The position numbers and the translations under genes were made by a program. From JBJHBY01 sp050485745 (GTDB taxonomy: Bacteria > Pseudomonadota > Gammaproteobacteria > Pseudomonadales > CAMLJR01): 23,041 nt of DNA. Positions 14,562 through 21,803 of this stretch are shown piece by piece; positions within the stretch are counted from its first letter, which is position 1; each line of letters opens with the position of its first letter. The DNA is taken from positions 1 through 23,041 of the forward strand of contig JBJHBY010000020.1 of assembly GCA_050485745.1 (NCBI GenBank), read 5' to 3'. The notes beneath the pieces were generated by a model that was given only the letters and a program-made list of their open reading frames with translations, had not been told where the DNA came from and ran no database searches.

Positions 14562-15440
14562 ATGCAGGATTTCAACAACAAGGTCGCGGTCATCACCGGC
14601 GGCGCCAGTGGCGTGGGGCGTTCCCTGGCCTTTGCCCTGGCGCGCCGCGGCGCGAAGGTGGTGGTGGCGGATGTCGATCGCGCCGGCCTGGAGAGCACCG
14701 AGCAGGCGCTCAAGGGCGAGGGCGCCCAGGCCCTGGGCGTCTACTGTGACGTCACCCGTGCGGACAGCGTGCAGGCTCTGGCCGCGGCAGCCCGCGACGC
14801 CTTCGGTGGCATCCACCTGGTGTTCGCCAACGCCGGCATCGGTGCCGGCGAGGGCGGCGCCATGTGGGAATACTCGGAGAAGGACTGGCAGTGGGCGTTC
14901 AATGTCAACGTCTGGGGGGTGATCAACTCGATCAATGCCTTCATGCCCATCCTGATGAGCCAGGGTGAGCCCGCGCACTTCGTCGTTACCGGCTCCGGCA
15001 ACGGTGCCTTCGTGATCTATCCGGATGCACCGATCTACACTGCCACCAAAGCCGCGGTGCACGCCATCACCGAAAACCTGTACTACCAGGTCAAGGCAGC
15101 TGACAGCCCGGTGAAGGTACACGCCCTGTTCCCGGGGCCGTACATCGTCGACACCGGCCTGTTCAACTCGGACCGGGTCCGCCCCGAGGAACTGAAAAAG
15201 GAAGGCGCCACCCGCGACTCCGGCATCAGCTCCGTGGAAGACATGCGGCGCATGATGGCGGAGTTCGGCATGGAACTGCGTACCACCCACCCGGATGAAG
15301 TGGCCGACATGGCCCTCGCCGGACTGGAGAAGGACAAGTTCTGGCTGCTCGAGCTGACCGAGGAGACCGAGCAGAAGATGCGCGATCGCCTGGCGATGAT
15401 TCTCGAGCGACGCGACCCCGAGGCCGCCTCGGTCGGCTGA
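14562..15440 (+). CDS. Short-chain dehydrogenase/reductase, NAD-preferring
   Basis: A 292-residue classical SDR with a longer than usual C-terminus. TGGASGVG (12-19) binds the dinucleotide; Asp37 at the end of the second strand (VVVADVD) favours NAD(H) over NADP(H). NAG is at 90-92, the catalytic Ser is near 145 (VTGSGNG), and Tyr159 and Lys163 form YTATK. The C-terminal part includes an acidic-basic helix (EETEQKMRDRLAMILERRDPE). Start ATG 14562 is set by GAGAGG; an earlier ATG at 14451 lies inside the ADC-family gene and lacks SDR sequence. It follows the ADC gene by 28 bp and precedes the Rieske gene by 98 bp, so it probably oxidises or reduces a hydroxyl/keto group in the same route. Confidence 0.87.
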   Translation: MQDFNNKVAVITGGASGVGRSLAFALARRGAKVVVADVDRAGLESTEQALKGEGAQALGVYCDVTRADSVQALAAAARDAFGGIHLVFANAGIGAGEGGAMWEYSEKDWQWAFNVNVWGVINSINAFMPILMSQGEPAHFVVTGSGNGAFVIYPDAPIYTATKAAVHAITENLYYQVKAADSPVKVHALFPGPYIVDTGLFNSDRVRPEELKKEGATRDSGISSVEDMRRMMAEFGMELRTTHPDEVADMALAGLEKDKFWLLELTEETEQKMRDRLAMILERRDPEAASVG

Positions 15441-15460
15441 CGCACACCGCGGCAGCTTCT

Positions 15461-15476
15461 GGCACAGGGACGTGCC
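15461..15476. repeat. Short palindrome, second copy of the 8473-8488 hairpin
   Basis: GGCACAGGGACGTGCC in the gap before the Rieske gene differs by one base from the sequence at 8473-8488. Both form a 5-6 bp stem. Such short palindromes are usually scattered intergenic repeats in gammaproteobacterial genomes; no function can be inferred here. Confidence 0.6.
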
Positions 15477-15538
15477 AAACTTGCGCTACGCCCCGAAACG
15501 AACCGCATCCAATCGTACAGACCGACCGGAGATGTCCC

Positions 15539-16510
15539 ATGACCGCTGCAACCACGCTTCCGATTCCCTTTGGCTGGTATGGCGTCGCCTACTCCGCCGA
15601 CCTGAAGCCCGGCGAGGTGAAACCGCTGCGCTACTTCGGGCAGGACATGGTGCTGTTCCGCAGCGAGGACGGCGGGGCTGCGGTGCTGGACGCCTACTGC
15701 CCGCACCTGGGGGCCCACCTCGGCCACGGCGGCCACATCAACGGTGACCGCGTGGTCTGCCCCTTCCACGCCTGGGAGTTCAGCGGTGACGGCTTCTGCC
15801 GCAACGTGCCCTATGCACGGCAGATGCCGCCCAAGGTGCAGGACAAGCAGGCCCTGTACGCGTATCCGGTGGTGGAGCGCAATCGCGTGATCTGGGTGTG
15901 GTATCACCCGCAGCGTGAGGCGCCGCTGTTCGAGGTTGTGGAACTTCCCGAGGCCACGGATCCGGAGTGGACGGATTTCCGCTGTTTCGAATGGGAGCTG
16001 AACTCCCATATTCAGGAAACCGGGGAAAACGCCGCGGATGCCGCGCATTTTTTGTATGTGCACCGCAACGCCGACGTGCCCAAAGGTGAGGTGCGCCACG
16101 AGGGCCACCGCCGCGAGGCCAACTACCAGTCACAGGCCCCGGCCATCGACGAGGACGGTAACTTCGACCGCACCGGCACCCAGTGGCGCGACACCTTTTT
16201 GCACACCTGCAACAACGGGCCGGGACAGAGTTGGCAGCGCTTCACCGGCGTCTCCAATATTGTGATGCAGGGCATCGTCACCCCGATCAGCGAGAGCCGC
16301 CTGCACCTGCGCTTTGCCTTTACCCAGCCAAGGAACCTGAACGCCGGACAGAAGATTCTCGCCGACGCCATCGTCGAGGAAATCTCCCGCCAGGTGGAGC
16401 AGGACATCCCGATCTGGGAGCACAAGATCTACCGCCCGGAGCCGATCCTCTGCGACGGCGACGGCCCCATCAACCAGTACCGCAAATGGTTCCGGCAGTT
16501 TTACGCCTGA
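15539..16510 (+). CDS. Rieske non-heme iron oxygenase, KshA/Neverland-like
   Basis: A 323-residue oxygenase component. The Rieske [2Fe-2S] ligands are C54-x-H56 (YCPHLG) and C74-x2-H77 (CPFHAW). The mononuclear iron motif follows at 164-175 (NAADAAHFLYVH) with His170 and His175, Asn164 and Asp167 in the usual bridging positions, and Asp289 (EQDIPIWEHK) as the likely third ligand. The C-terminus (IWEHK..., then YRKWFRQFYA) and PEWTD at 142-146 resemble the 3-ketosteroid 9-alpha-hydroxylase oxygenase KshA and the cholesterol desaturase Neverland/DAF-36 group as I recall them, although this protein is about 60 residues shorter than KshA. It needs a reductase, which is not in the window. GGAGA lies 8 bases before ATG 15539. 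Confidence 0.85.
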   Translation: MTAATTLPIPFGWYGVAYSADLKPGEVKPLRYFGQDMVLFRSEDGGAAVLDAYCPHLGAHLGHGGHINGDRVVCPFHAWEFSGDGFCRNVPYARQMPPKVQDKQALYAYPVVERNRVIWVWYHPQREAPLFEVVELPEATDPEWTDFRCFEWELNSHIQETGENAADAAHFLYVHRNADVPKGEVRHEGHRREANYQSQAPAIDEDGNFDRTGTQWRDTFLHTCNNGPGQSWQRFTGVSNIVMQGIVTPISESRLHLRFAFTQPRNLNAGQKILADAIVEEISRQVEQDIPIWEHKIYRPEPILCDGDGPINQYRKWFRQFYA

Positions 16511-16525
16511 CCCGTCTCCCACCCG

Positions 16526-16557
16526 GCTGGGTTAGTCGCTACGCGGCGTAACCCAGC
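16526..16557. repeat. GGGTTA/TAACCC intergenic palindrome
   Basis: GCTGGGTTA (16526-16534) and TAACCCAGC (16549-16557) form a 9-bp stem that continues inward with GTCGC/GCGGC around loop TAC, with one G/T pair and one bulged G. It stands 15 bp after the Rieske stop codon. This is the kind of intergenic palindrome common in gammaproteobacteria. With no T-run following, it is a poor intrinsic terminator. Confidence 0.65.
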
Positions 16558-16636
16558 GCTCCCACTACCATTAAACCCCGCACCATGCATGGCCCGCGAC
16601 CGGGCCAGCGCGGGAGCCTCAACGCCCGGCAGGCAT

Positions 16637-16667
16637 AAAAAAACCGGAGTGTGTCACCACACTCCGG
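16637..16667 (-). terminator. Intrinsic terminator of the first TonB receptor gene
   Basis: On the minus strand CCGGAGTGTG (16667-16658), loop GTGA and CACACTCCGG (16653-16644) form a perfect 10-bp stem, followed directly by seven T residues (16643-16637). It lies 35 bp past the TonB receptor stop. A smaller hairpin, CGGAG/CTCCG (16672-16686), precedes it. It does not work as a plus-strand terminator because no T-run follows in that direction. Confidence 0.9.
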
Positions 16668-16701
16668 CCAACGGAGGTTAACTCCGGATGCAAGGTTTGC
16701 C

Positions 16702-18972
16702 TCAGAAGCGATAGAGCCCGGTCACGCCGAACTGGCGGGGGTTGATGACACGCTCATGGGGGATGGCGCCGGAACCAACCATGCCGGGCCCGGACATCAC
16801 CGACTGACCAGCCATCGACAGATCGGCAACCATCGGCTCAAAGAACTCGTCGGTGACCGTCGCCTCCTTGTCGAACAGGTTCTTGACCCAGAATTTCAGA
16901 TCCCAGGTACCTTCCATGCTGCGCAGGCCGGTGAACAAGTCGAAGGTCGCGAAGCTGGCGGAACGACGCTGGGTCAGCTGGGCGCGGCGATGACTGTTGA
17001 AGTTGTACAGGCCATCCACGTACCACTCGGAGCCAATCGCCTCGATGGGCAGGACGTAGTTCGCCATGGCCACCGCGGACCAGTTGCCGGTATCACCCCC
17101 GACCCGATTGCCGCTGCGGTCGCAGGTACGGAAGGTACCCAGGGACGAGACGAACGCCTCGCCGCTCGGGTCGTTGCAGGGCGCGCGCTTGTAATCGTCG
17201 AACTTGGCATCGTTGTAGGAAACAGCCAGCGAGCCGGTCAGGTTGTGGCTGAACACATAGGTGATATCGATTTCGGCACCCTTGGAGATCACCTCATTTG
17301 CATTGCGAATCACGGTGAAATCACGCCCCTGGAAGGCTCCGGACTCAAAAACAATCCCTTCATGCTGGACGTGGTAATCCTGGTAACGCTGGTAGTAAAT
17401 CGCCGCGTTGAAGCGCAGACGGCGATCCAGCAGCTCGGATTTGTAGCCCAACTCGACGCTGTCGGAGGTTTCCGGATCAAACTTGGCCAATTCTTCAGGC
17501 AGGGTGCCCGCCAGGTCAAGGGACTGGCCGTCACTACGCCCCCCACGGTCATACGTGAAAAACAGTGTCTGGTCCGGGGCAATATGCCAGGACAACTTCG
17601 CCGTACCGGTCCAGGCAATGTAGCGGGTCGGCGTGCTGACTTCGCGCGAGTTGATCATCGGCCCACCACCCTGAATGAAGGTGAAGGCCGCATTGTCGGA
17701 GCCACGGCGCTCGTCCGACCAGCGCGCACCGAGGGTCAGGGTCCAGTCCTCGTGCAGGAACAGGGTGTTGTGGGTAAAGATACCCCAGTCCTCGGAACTG
17801 CTCAGGAGGTTTGCTTCCGTCAACAATGGCAGGGGCTGCCAGTTGAAGGCTCCATCCACGTTCATGACCGTCTGAATGGTATCGACATTGGTATCCGCCC
17901 GGTTATTGGCGTAGTAGATACCCCCCATCCAGTCCCAGAACTCGTTGCCGGAGGACGCCAGGCGCAGTTCGGTGTTGAACAGCTTGTTGAAGTTGATGTG
18001 GGTATCCTGCACGCGCTGCGGAATATCCGTGTAGTCGAAGTCCAGGCGCTCACGGTTGCTGCCGTGGGCGAACAGGCTCTGGGAGGTCAGGGTCGCCCAC
18101 TCCATGTTGTAGTTGACTTCGAGGATGGTCTGGTTGAAACGGTTGGCCTCGTAGCGCGGCTCGTCACCTAGGTTCTTGCGATCGTAGCGGCTGACTGTGT
18201 CCGTTTCGCTGAAACGCGAGGGCACGTTGTTGTTGACCTCGAAGTAGGTGTGGCTCAGGCGCGCGTCGATGGGCAGGTCCGCCGGCAGCCACAGCAGGGT
18301 GGCGCGGGCGCCACGGCCGCGACGCAGCGGGTCCTGGGGCAGGTTGCCGTAGCTGGCGTCGGTGTTGTTGTTCTCGTCGTAGACCCCGGCGATACGCAGG
18401 CCCAGCTCGTTCTCAATCAGCGGAATGCTGATGCCAAATTGGGTGTTGAACAGGTCGTACTGCCCCAGTGTGGCCTGGACAAAGCCCTCGGTCTGGGTCA
18501 GGTCGGGGTTCTGGGTGTGCATCACGATAGTGCCGGTGGGCGAGGCCTTGCCGTACAGGGTGCCCTGGGGGCCACGCAGGACTTCGATGCGCTGCAGGTC
18601 GAACTGGCTGAAGAAAGAGATCTGCTGGTTCGGCACCAGGGAGCCGTCCATATAGACGTTGGTACGCGGGGTCTGGGCGGCACGGATCTTGGTGCCGACA
18701 CCGCGGATGGTGATGTTCTGGTTGTTGCCTGTGGATTCGAGATTGAGGCCAGGGGTCAACTTGCCCACGTCCTCGAAGTCGAAATTGACCAGGCGCTGGT
18801 AGGTCTCGCCGGTGATGACGTTCACCGTCACCGGAACCTCCTGGGCCATTTCCACCGTGCGCTGCGCAGTCACGGTGATCTCTTCCAGCACCAGGGCTCC
18901 CTGGGCATGGGCCTGCAGGCCGAGCACGGCCATGGATACGGCCAGTGACAGCCGAGTCTTGTTCCCGATCAT
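16702..18972 (-). CDS. TonB-dependent outer-membrane receptor
   Basis: A 756-residue TonB-dependent receptor that imports a ligand across the outer membrane using energy from TonB-ExbBD. There is a signal peptide (cleavage probable after AHA at 21-23), a TonB box LEEITVTAQR (29-38), a plug domain with RGVGTK and RIEVLRGPQGTLYG, and a 22-strand-type barrel ending in GLYRF with a terminal Phe. After the RGPQGTLYG motif it reads KASPTGTIVMHTQNP rather than the common RNATGGAVN form. Two Cys residues (APCNDPSG and FRTCDRSG) lie about 18 apart in one predicted extracellular loop and could form a disulfide. The gene is close to a steroid-type catabolic locus, so a large hydrophobic substrate is plausible but unproven. 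AGGAG lies just before the ATG. Confidence 0.9.
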   Translation of the reverse strand: MIGNKTRLSLAVSMAVLGLQAHAQGALVLEEITVTAQRTVEMAQEVPVTVNVITGETYQRLVNFDFEDVGKLTPGLNLESTGNNQNITIRGVGTKIRAAQTPRTNVYMDGSLVPNQQISFFSQFDLQRIEVLRGPQGTLYGKASPTGTIVMHTQNPDLTQTEGFVQATLGQYDLFNTQFGISIPLIENELGLRIAGVYDENNNTDASYGNLPQDPLRRGRGARATLLWLPADLPIDARLSHTYFEVNNNVPSRFSETDTVSRYDRKNLGDEPRYEANRFNQTILEVNYNMEWATLTSQSLFAHGSNRERLDFDYTDIPQRVQDTHINFNKLFNTELRLASSGNEFWDWMGGIYYANNRADTNVDTIQTVMNVDGAFNWQPLPLLTEANLLSSSEDWGIFTHNTLFLHEDWTLTLGARWSDERRGSDNAAFTFIQGGGPMINSREVSTPTRYIAWTGTAKLSWHIAPDQTLFFTYDRGGRSDGQSLDLAGTLPEELAKFDPETSDSVELGYKSELLDRRLRFNAAIYYQRYQDYHVQHEGIVFESGAFQGRDFTVIRNANEVISKGAEIDITYVFSHNLTGSLAVSYNDAKFDDYKRAPCNDPSGEAFVSSLGTFRTCDRSGNRVGGDTGNWSAVAMANYVLPIEAIGSEWYVDGLYNFNSHRRAQLTQRRSASFATFDLFTGLRSMEGTWDLKFWVKNLFDKEATVTDEFFEPMVADLSMAGQSVMSGPGMVGSGAIPHERVINPRQFGVTGLYRF

Positions 18973-19342
18973 AGTCTCCTCTCTCCCCGTAGTCGGAGTG
19001 TCGTTATCGATCGGGTTCCGGTTGCCCTGGTGCCCCGTGGGGCCGGCAGGGAAGCCGGTTCCCGATCATTGCTTGTATTGAGCCTAAAAATAGACCATGG
19101 AGCGCATTTTTGCCGGCCGGTCAGGCCGGGCGCCGCCGAGCCTGCCTGGGGCGGGTCTGGGGCCGGCCTGGAACTCCCGGCCCCCGCTGCCTCCCGACAA
19201 AACATTTCTGGTGCAATGCCCACGACAACAACATAGACCAGCAGCGACCAGAAAACAAGTCAAGGAATTATTACTATTGTCACATCACGATTTTACCCTC
19301 GCCCCGGCGCAACTGCCCGGGACGAGGGTCTCGCCGGCCCTG
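18973..19342. other. 370-bp gap between the two TonB receptor genes
   Basis: No gene is seen. On the minus strand, leading into the receptor at 18972, a long imperfect hairpin occupies 19009-19067 (GATCGGG/CCCGATC outer stem, CCGG/CCGG, CCCTG/CAGGG), 37 to 95 bases before the start codon. A lone TTGACT -35-like box on the minus strand (19263-19258) has no convincing -10 partner. Just past the second receptor's stop, ACCCTCG (19295-19301) and CGAGGGT (19323-19329), plus an inner CCCGG/CCGGG, form a stem without a T-run, which may mark that gene's 3' end. Confidence 0.6.
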
Positions 19343-21541
19343 TCAGAAATCCAGGGTCAGATCAACGCCGAAGCTGCGCGGGTGGCCAAAGGAGCCGACG
19401 GCGCTGGACCAGGAAAATGCCCCCACGACGTCCACCAGATACTCCTTGTCGGCCAGATTCTTGCCCCAGAGCGCGACGCGCATCTCAGCCTCTGAACCAA
19501 CGGGAATGTCCGCCAGGGTCAGGCGGGCATTCCACAGCCCATAGCTATCGATACGGGCATTCGGGGTGCTGTAGATCGGCGCCGAGGTGACGCTCTCATC
19601 CCGGTAGGAATAATTGAGATTGGCGATCCAGGTGCCGTAGCGGGTTGTCGGGAAGGTATATTCCGCATCCACGGCCACCGTGTGGCGGGGCGCGCTGGGC
19701 AGACGGTACTTTCCGAAGTCCGGATCACCCGTGAATGGATTGACAATATCCTTGAGCTTGGACTGCAGGTAGCCGTACTGGAAGCTCAATAGCAAGCCAT
19801 CCACCGGTACCGCCGTGATGTCCAGATCCAAACCGCGGAGTTCTGCATCACCGGCATTGAAGAAGCGCACATCGGCAGTATTATTCGGGTTGGCAAAGCT
19901 CAGTTGCAGGTCATCGTACTCCATCATGAAAATAGCCAGATTGGAGCGCAGGCGATTGTCGAACCAGGTCGCCTTGTAGCCCAGCTCCCAGGCATCAACG
20001 GTCTCTTCGTCGACCTGAGTCAGAAGCGCAGCGGCGGTATTGGCGCGACCGTTGAAGCCACCGGTCCGATAGCCCTGGGTAAACTTGAGATACGCCCCCT
20101 GGTTATCCGTGATCTCGTATTCGGCGATAGCCGACAGCGACCAGTTATCCCAGTCGTCACTGCCCTTCACATCAAAATAGGTGACGGTATCCAGCGCGGC
20201 CAGGCGGCTGCCGACAACACGGCGCTCGTCTTCCGAATAACGTGCACCAGCGGTCAGCTTGAGTCGATCCTCCAGCACTGGCGGCGTCCAGCTGACCTGG
20301 CCGAAGGCCGCCCAGGCACGATTTTCCGCCTGGGTCCGACGGGTCTGAAGAATCATCTCGCTGCCAAACAGTGACAGATAGTCAGTGGTGAACTCAGTGC
20401 CTTTTTCCCTGAAATAGTAGAGCCCCGCGATATAGTTGAAACGTGCACCAACCTCACCAAGAAGCTGGAATTCCTGGCTCCATTGACGCTGATTGGTGTC
20501 CAGGTCGTTGGCGAACAAGCGGTTGGGGTTGGGATTCGGGGCATAATCCATGTACAGGATTTCTTCCAACTCCCGGTAACCGGTCATCGACTTGAGCACG
20601 AGGGAATCACTCAGCGCGTACTCGATCACAAGGCTGTGGCCGAAAACCTCGAGTTCGCTTTCCTCGAACTCCCGCCCGGCTTCGATACGACTCTGGCGCC
20701 CCTTGCCTACGGGGGCCTGTTCAGCACCGACGAAGCCGGGATAGATCGGCTGCAGGGTCTGGGCATAGTGCGTGGTGAAGTCCATTTTCGAATGGTCGTA
20801 GACATAGTCCACCGTCAGGTCGTCACCGGGGGTCCAGCGCAGGGCCAGGCGCCAGGCCTCGCGGTCTTCCTCGCCGGGGTCCTTGCCCAAACCGGCATTC
20901 TTCACCCAGCCGTCCCGCGCACCGCGGATATAGGTCAGGCGTGTGCTGACATCGCTGTACTCGGGCAGTTCGACGGTAGTCTGGGAGCGCCAAAGCCCGT
21001 AATTGCCTACCGTGAATTTCTGTGTGACGCCGAACTCACCGGACGGTTTTTTCGAAACTACATTGACCGCACCGCCAGTGGCATTGCGGCCGTAGAGGCT
21101 ACCCTGCGGGCCACGCAGGACCTCAATGCGCTCGACGTCGACCAACTCCATGGTGATGCCGGTGCTGCGCGCGTTGTAGATGCCATCCAGGTAAACGGCT
21201 ACCGCCGGATCCTGGGTGATCTGCACATCGTTGTTGCCGATACCTCGAATAAAGGTGCGCATCGCCGTCTTCGAGTTGGGCATCTCGCGCATCGAGAAAT
21301 TCGGCACGCTGTTCTGCAGATCGCCGAGATCGGTGAAGCCCATGTTCTCCAGGCGGGTCTCGGAGAATGCGGTGATCGACACCGGCGCGTCCTGCAGGGA
21401 TTCCTCGCGACGCTGCGCGGTGACGATGACTTCCTCGAGCGCGGTCATGCGCGCCTGTTGCTGGGCCACCGCCGGGGCGGTGACTGCGGCCGAGGCAACC
21501 AACAGGCAAATTGCGGACTTCCGGAATGACGGACCGGTCAT
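19343..21541 (-). CDS. TonB-dependent outer-membrane receptor
   Basis: A 732-residue TonB-dependent receptor. A signal peptide ends near APAVA (22-26), and the TonB box region is ALEEVIVTAQRREE (34-47). The plug carries FIRGIGNNDVQ, DGIYNAR and RIEVLRGPQGSLYGRNATGG, and the barrel ends in DLTLDF with a terminal Phe. This is the large FecA/sphingomonad-type class of receptors, abundant in marine proteobacteria and often used for complex organic compounds. Start ATG 21541 is preceded by GGGGGAG; the upstream extension to 21613 has no signal-peptide character. It differs from the neighbouring receptor throughout, so this is not a recent duplication. A candidate promoter and operator lie upstream at 21603-21634. 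Confidence 0.9.
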   Translation of the reverse strand: MTGPSFRKSAICLLVASAAVTAPAVAQQQARMTALEEVIVTAQRREESLQDAPVSITAFSETRLENMGFTDLGDLQNSVPNFSMREMPNSKTAMRTFIRGIGNNDVQITQDPAVAVYLDGIYNARSTGITMELVDVERIEVLRGPQGSLYGRNATGGAVNVVSKKPSGEFGVTQKFTVGNYGLWRSQTTVELPEYSDVSTRLTYIRGARDGWVKNAGLGKDPGEEDREAWRLALRWTPGDDLTVDYVYDHSKMDFTTHYAQTLQPIYPGFVGAEQAPVGKGRQSRIEAGREFEESELEVFGHSLVIEYALSDSLVLKSMTGYRELEEILYMDYAPNPNPNRLFANDLDTNQRQWSQEFQLLGEVGARFNYIAGLYYFREKGTEFTTDYLSLFGSEMILQTRRTQAENRAWAAFGQVSWTPPVLEDRLKLTAGARYSEDERRVVGSRLAALDTVTYFDVKGSDDWDNWSLSAIAEYEITDNQGAYLKFTQGYRTGGFNGRANTAAALLTQVDEETVDAWELGYKATWFDNRLRSNLAIFMMEYDDLQLSFANPNNTADVRFFNAGDAELRGLDLDITAVPVDGLLLSFQYGYLQSKLKDIVNPFTGDPDFGKYRLPSAPRHTVAVDAEYTFPTTRYGTWIANLNYSYRDESVTSAPIYSTPNARIDSYGLWNARLTLADIPVGSEAEMRVALWGKNLADKEYLVDVVGAFSWSSAVGSFGHPRSFGVDLTLDF

Positions 21542-21602
21542 GTTCTCCCCCAGGATATTTTTTGAGTACGGAAAGCGCCCTCTTCGGGGCGCGGCGCGGC
21601 CG

Positions 21603-21634
21603 ATGCTACACAACAGACATTGTTATCGCAATGT
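21603..21634 (-). promoter_or_regulatory. Candidate promoter with inverted-repeat operator for the second TonB receptor
   Basis: On the minus strand TTGCGA (21631-21626) and TAGCAT (21608-21603) are 17 bases apart, each matching 4 of 6 consensus bases. ACATTG (21617-21622) and CAATGT (21629-21634) form a 6-bp inverted repeat with a 6-base spacer over the -35 box, suited to a repressor or activator dimer. The leader that follows is about 60 bases and contains a GCGCCC/GGGCGC hairpin (21575-21592). Confidence 0.45.
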
Positions 21635-21660
21635 TTTCCGGCATGACCCGCGAATACTGC

Positions 21661-21731
21661 CCAGGGTGTTGCCTGGACGCCAGGCATCTGCCTGCGTGCA
21701 GGCCAGTGAGGGGCAGCCGCATGGCTGCCCC
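21661..21731. other. Cluster of hairpins upstream of the cysteine synthase gene
   Basis: Three consecutive stems are visible: CCAGG/CCTGG (21661-21676), CAGGC/GCCTG (21681-21694) and a 9-bp perfect GGGGCAGCC/GGCTGCCCC with loop GCAT (21710-21731). A further GTTGC/GCAAC stem lies at 21754-21770. If transcription of the cysteine synthase gene starts upstream of 21661, these would form its leader. I find no known riboswitch consensus in it, and no T-run follows the strongest stem. Confidence 0.45.
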
Positions 21732-21803
21732 GCCCCCCGGTTTCGGCTAAGATGTTGCTGAACCCGCAACACCGAACCCCAAGGCCCACCCAGGGAGCTC
21801 CCC

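Noticed and set aside
13541..14713. 390-codon open frame on the minus strand
   Set aside because: It is antisense to the ADC-family and RidA-like genes, spans their gap, and has no recognisable protein features.
16637..16667. Terminator for the Rieske gene on the plus strand
   Set aside because: The A/T run is on the 5' side in that direction, so it acts only on minus-strand transcripts.
16651..18171. 506-codon open frame on the plus strand
   Set aside because: It is antisense to the first TonB receptor and begins within its terminator; no ribosome-binding site or family features were seen.
20483..21529. 348-codon open frame on the plus strand
   Set aside because: It is the antisense shadow of the second TonB receptor, with low-complexity composition.
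16702..21541. Tandem duplication of TonB receptor genes
   Set aside because: Apart from shared family motifs the two receptors differ throughout, including plug and barrel, so no recent duplication is supported.
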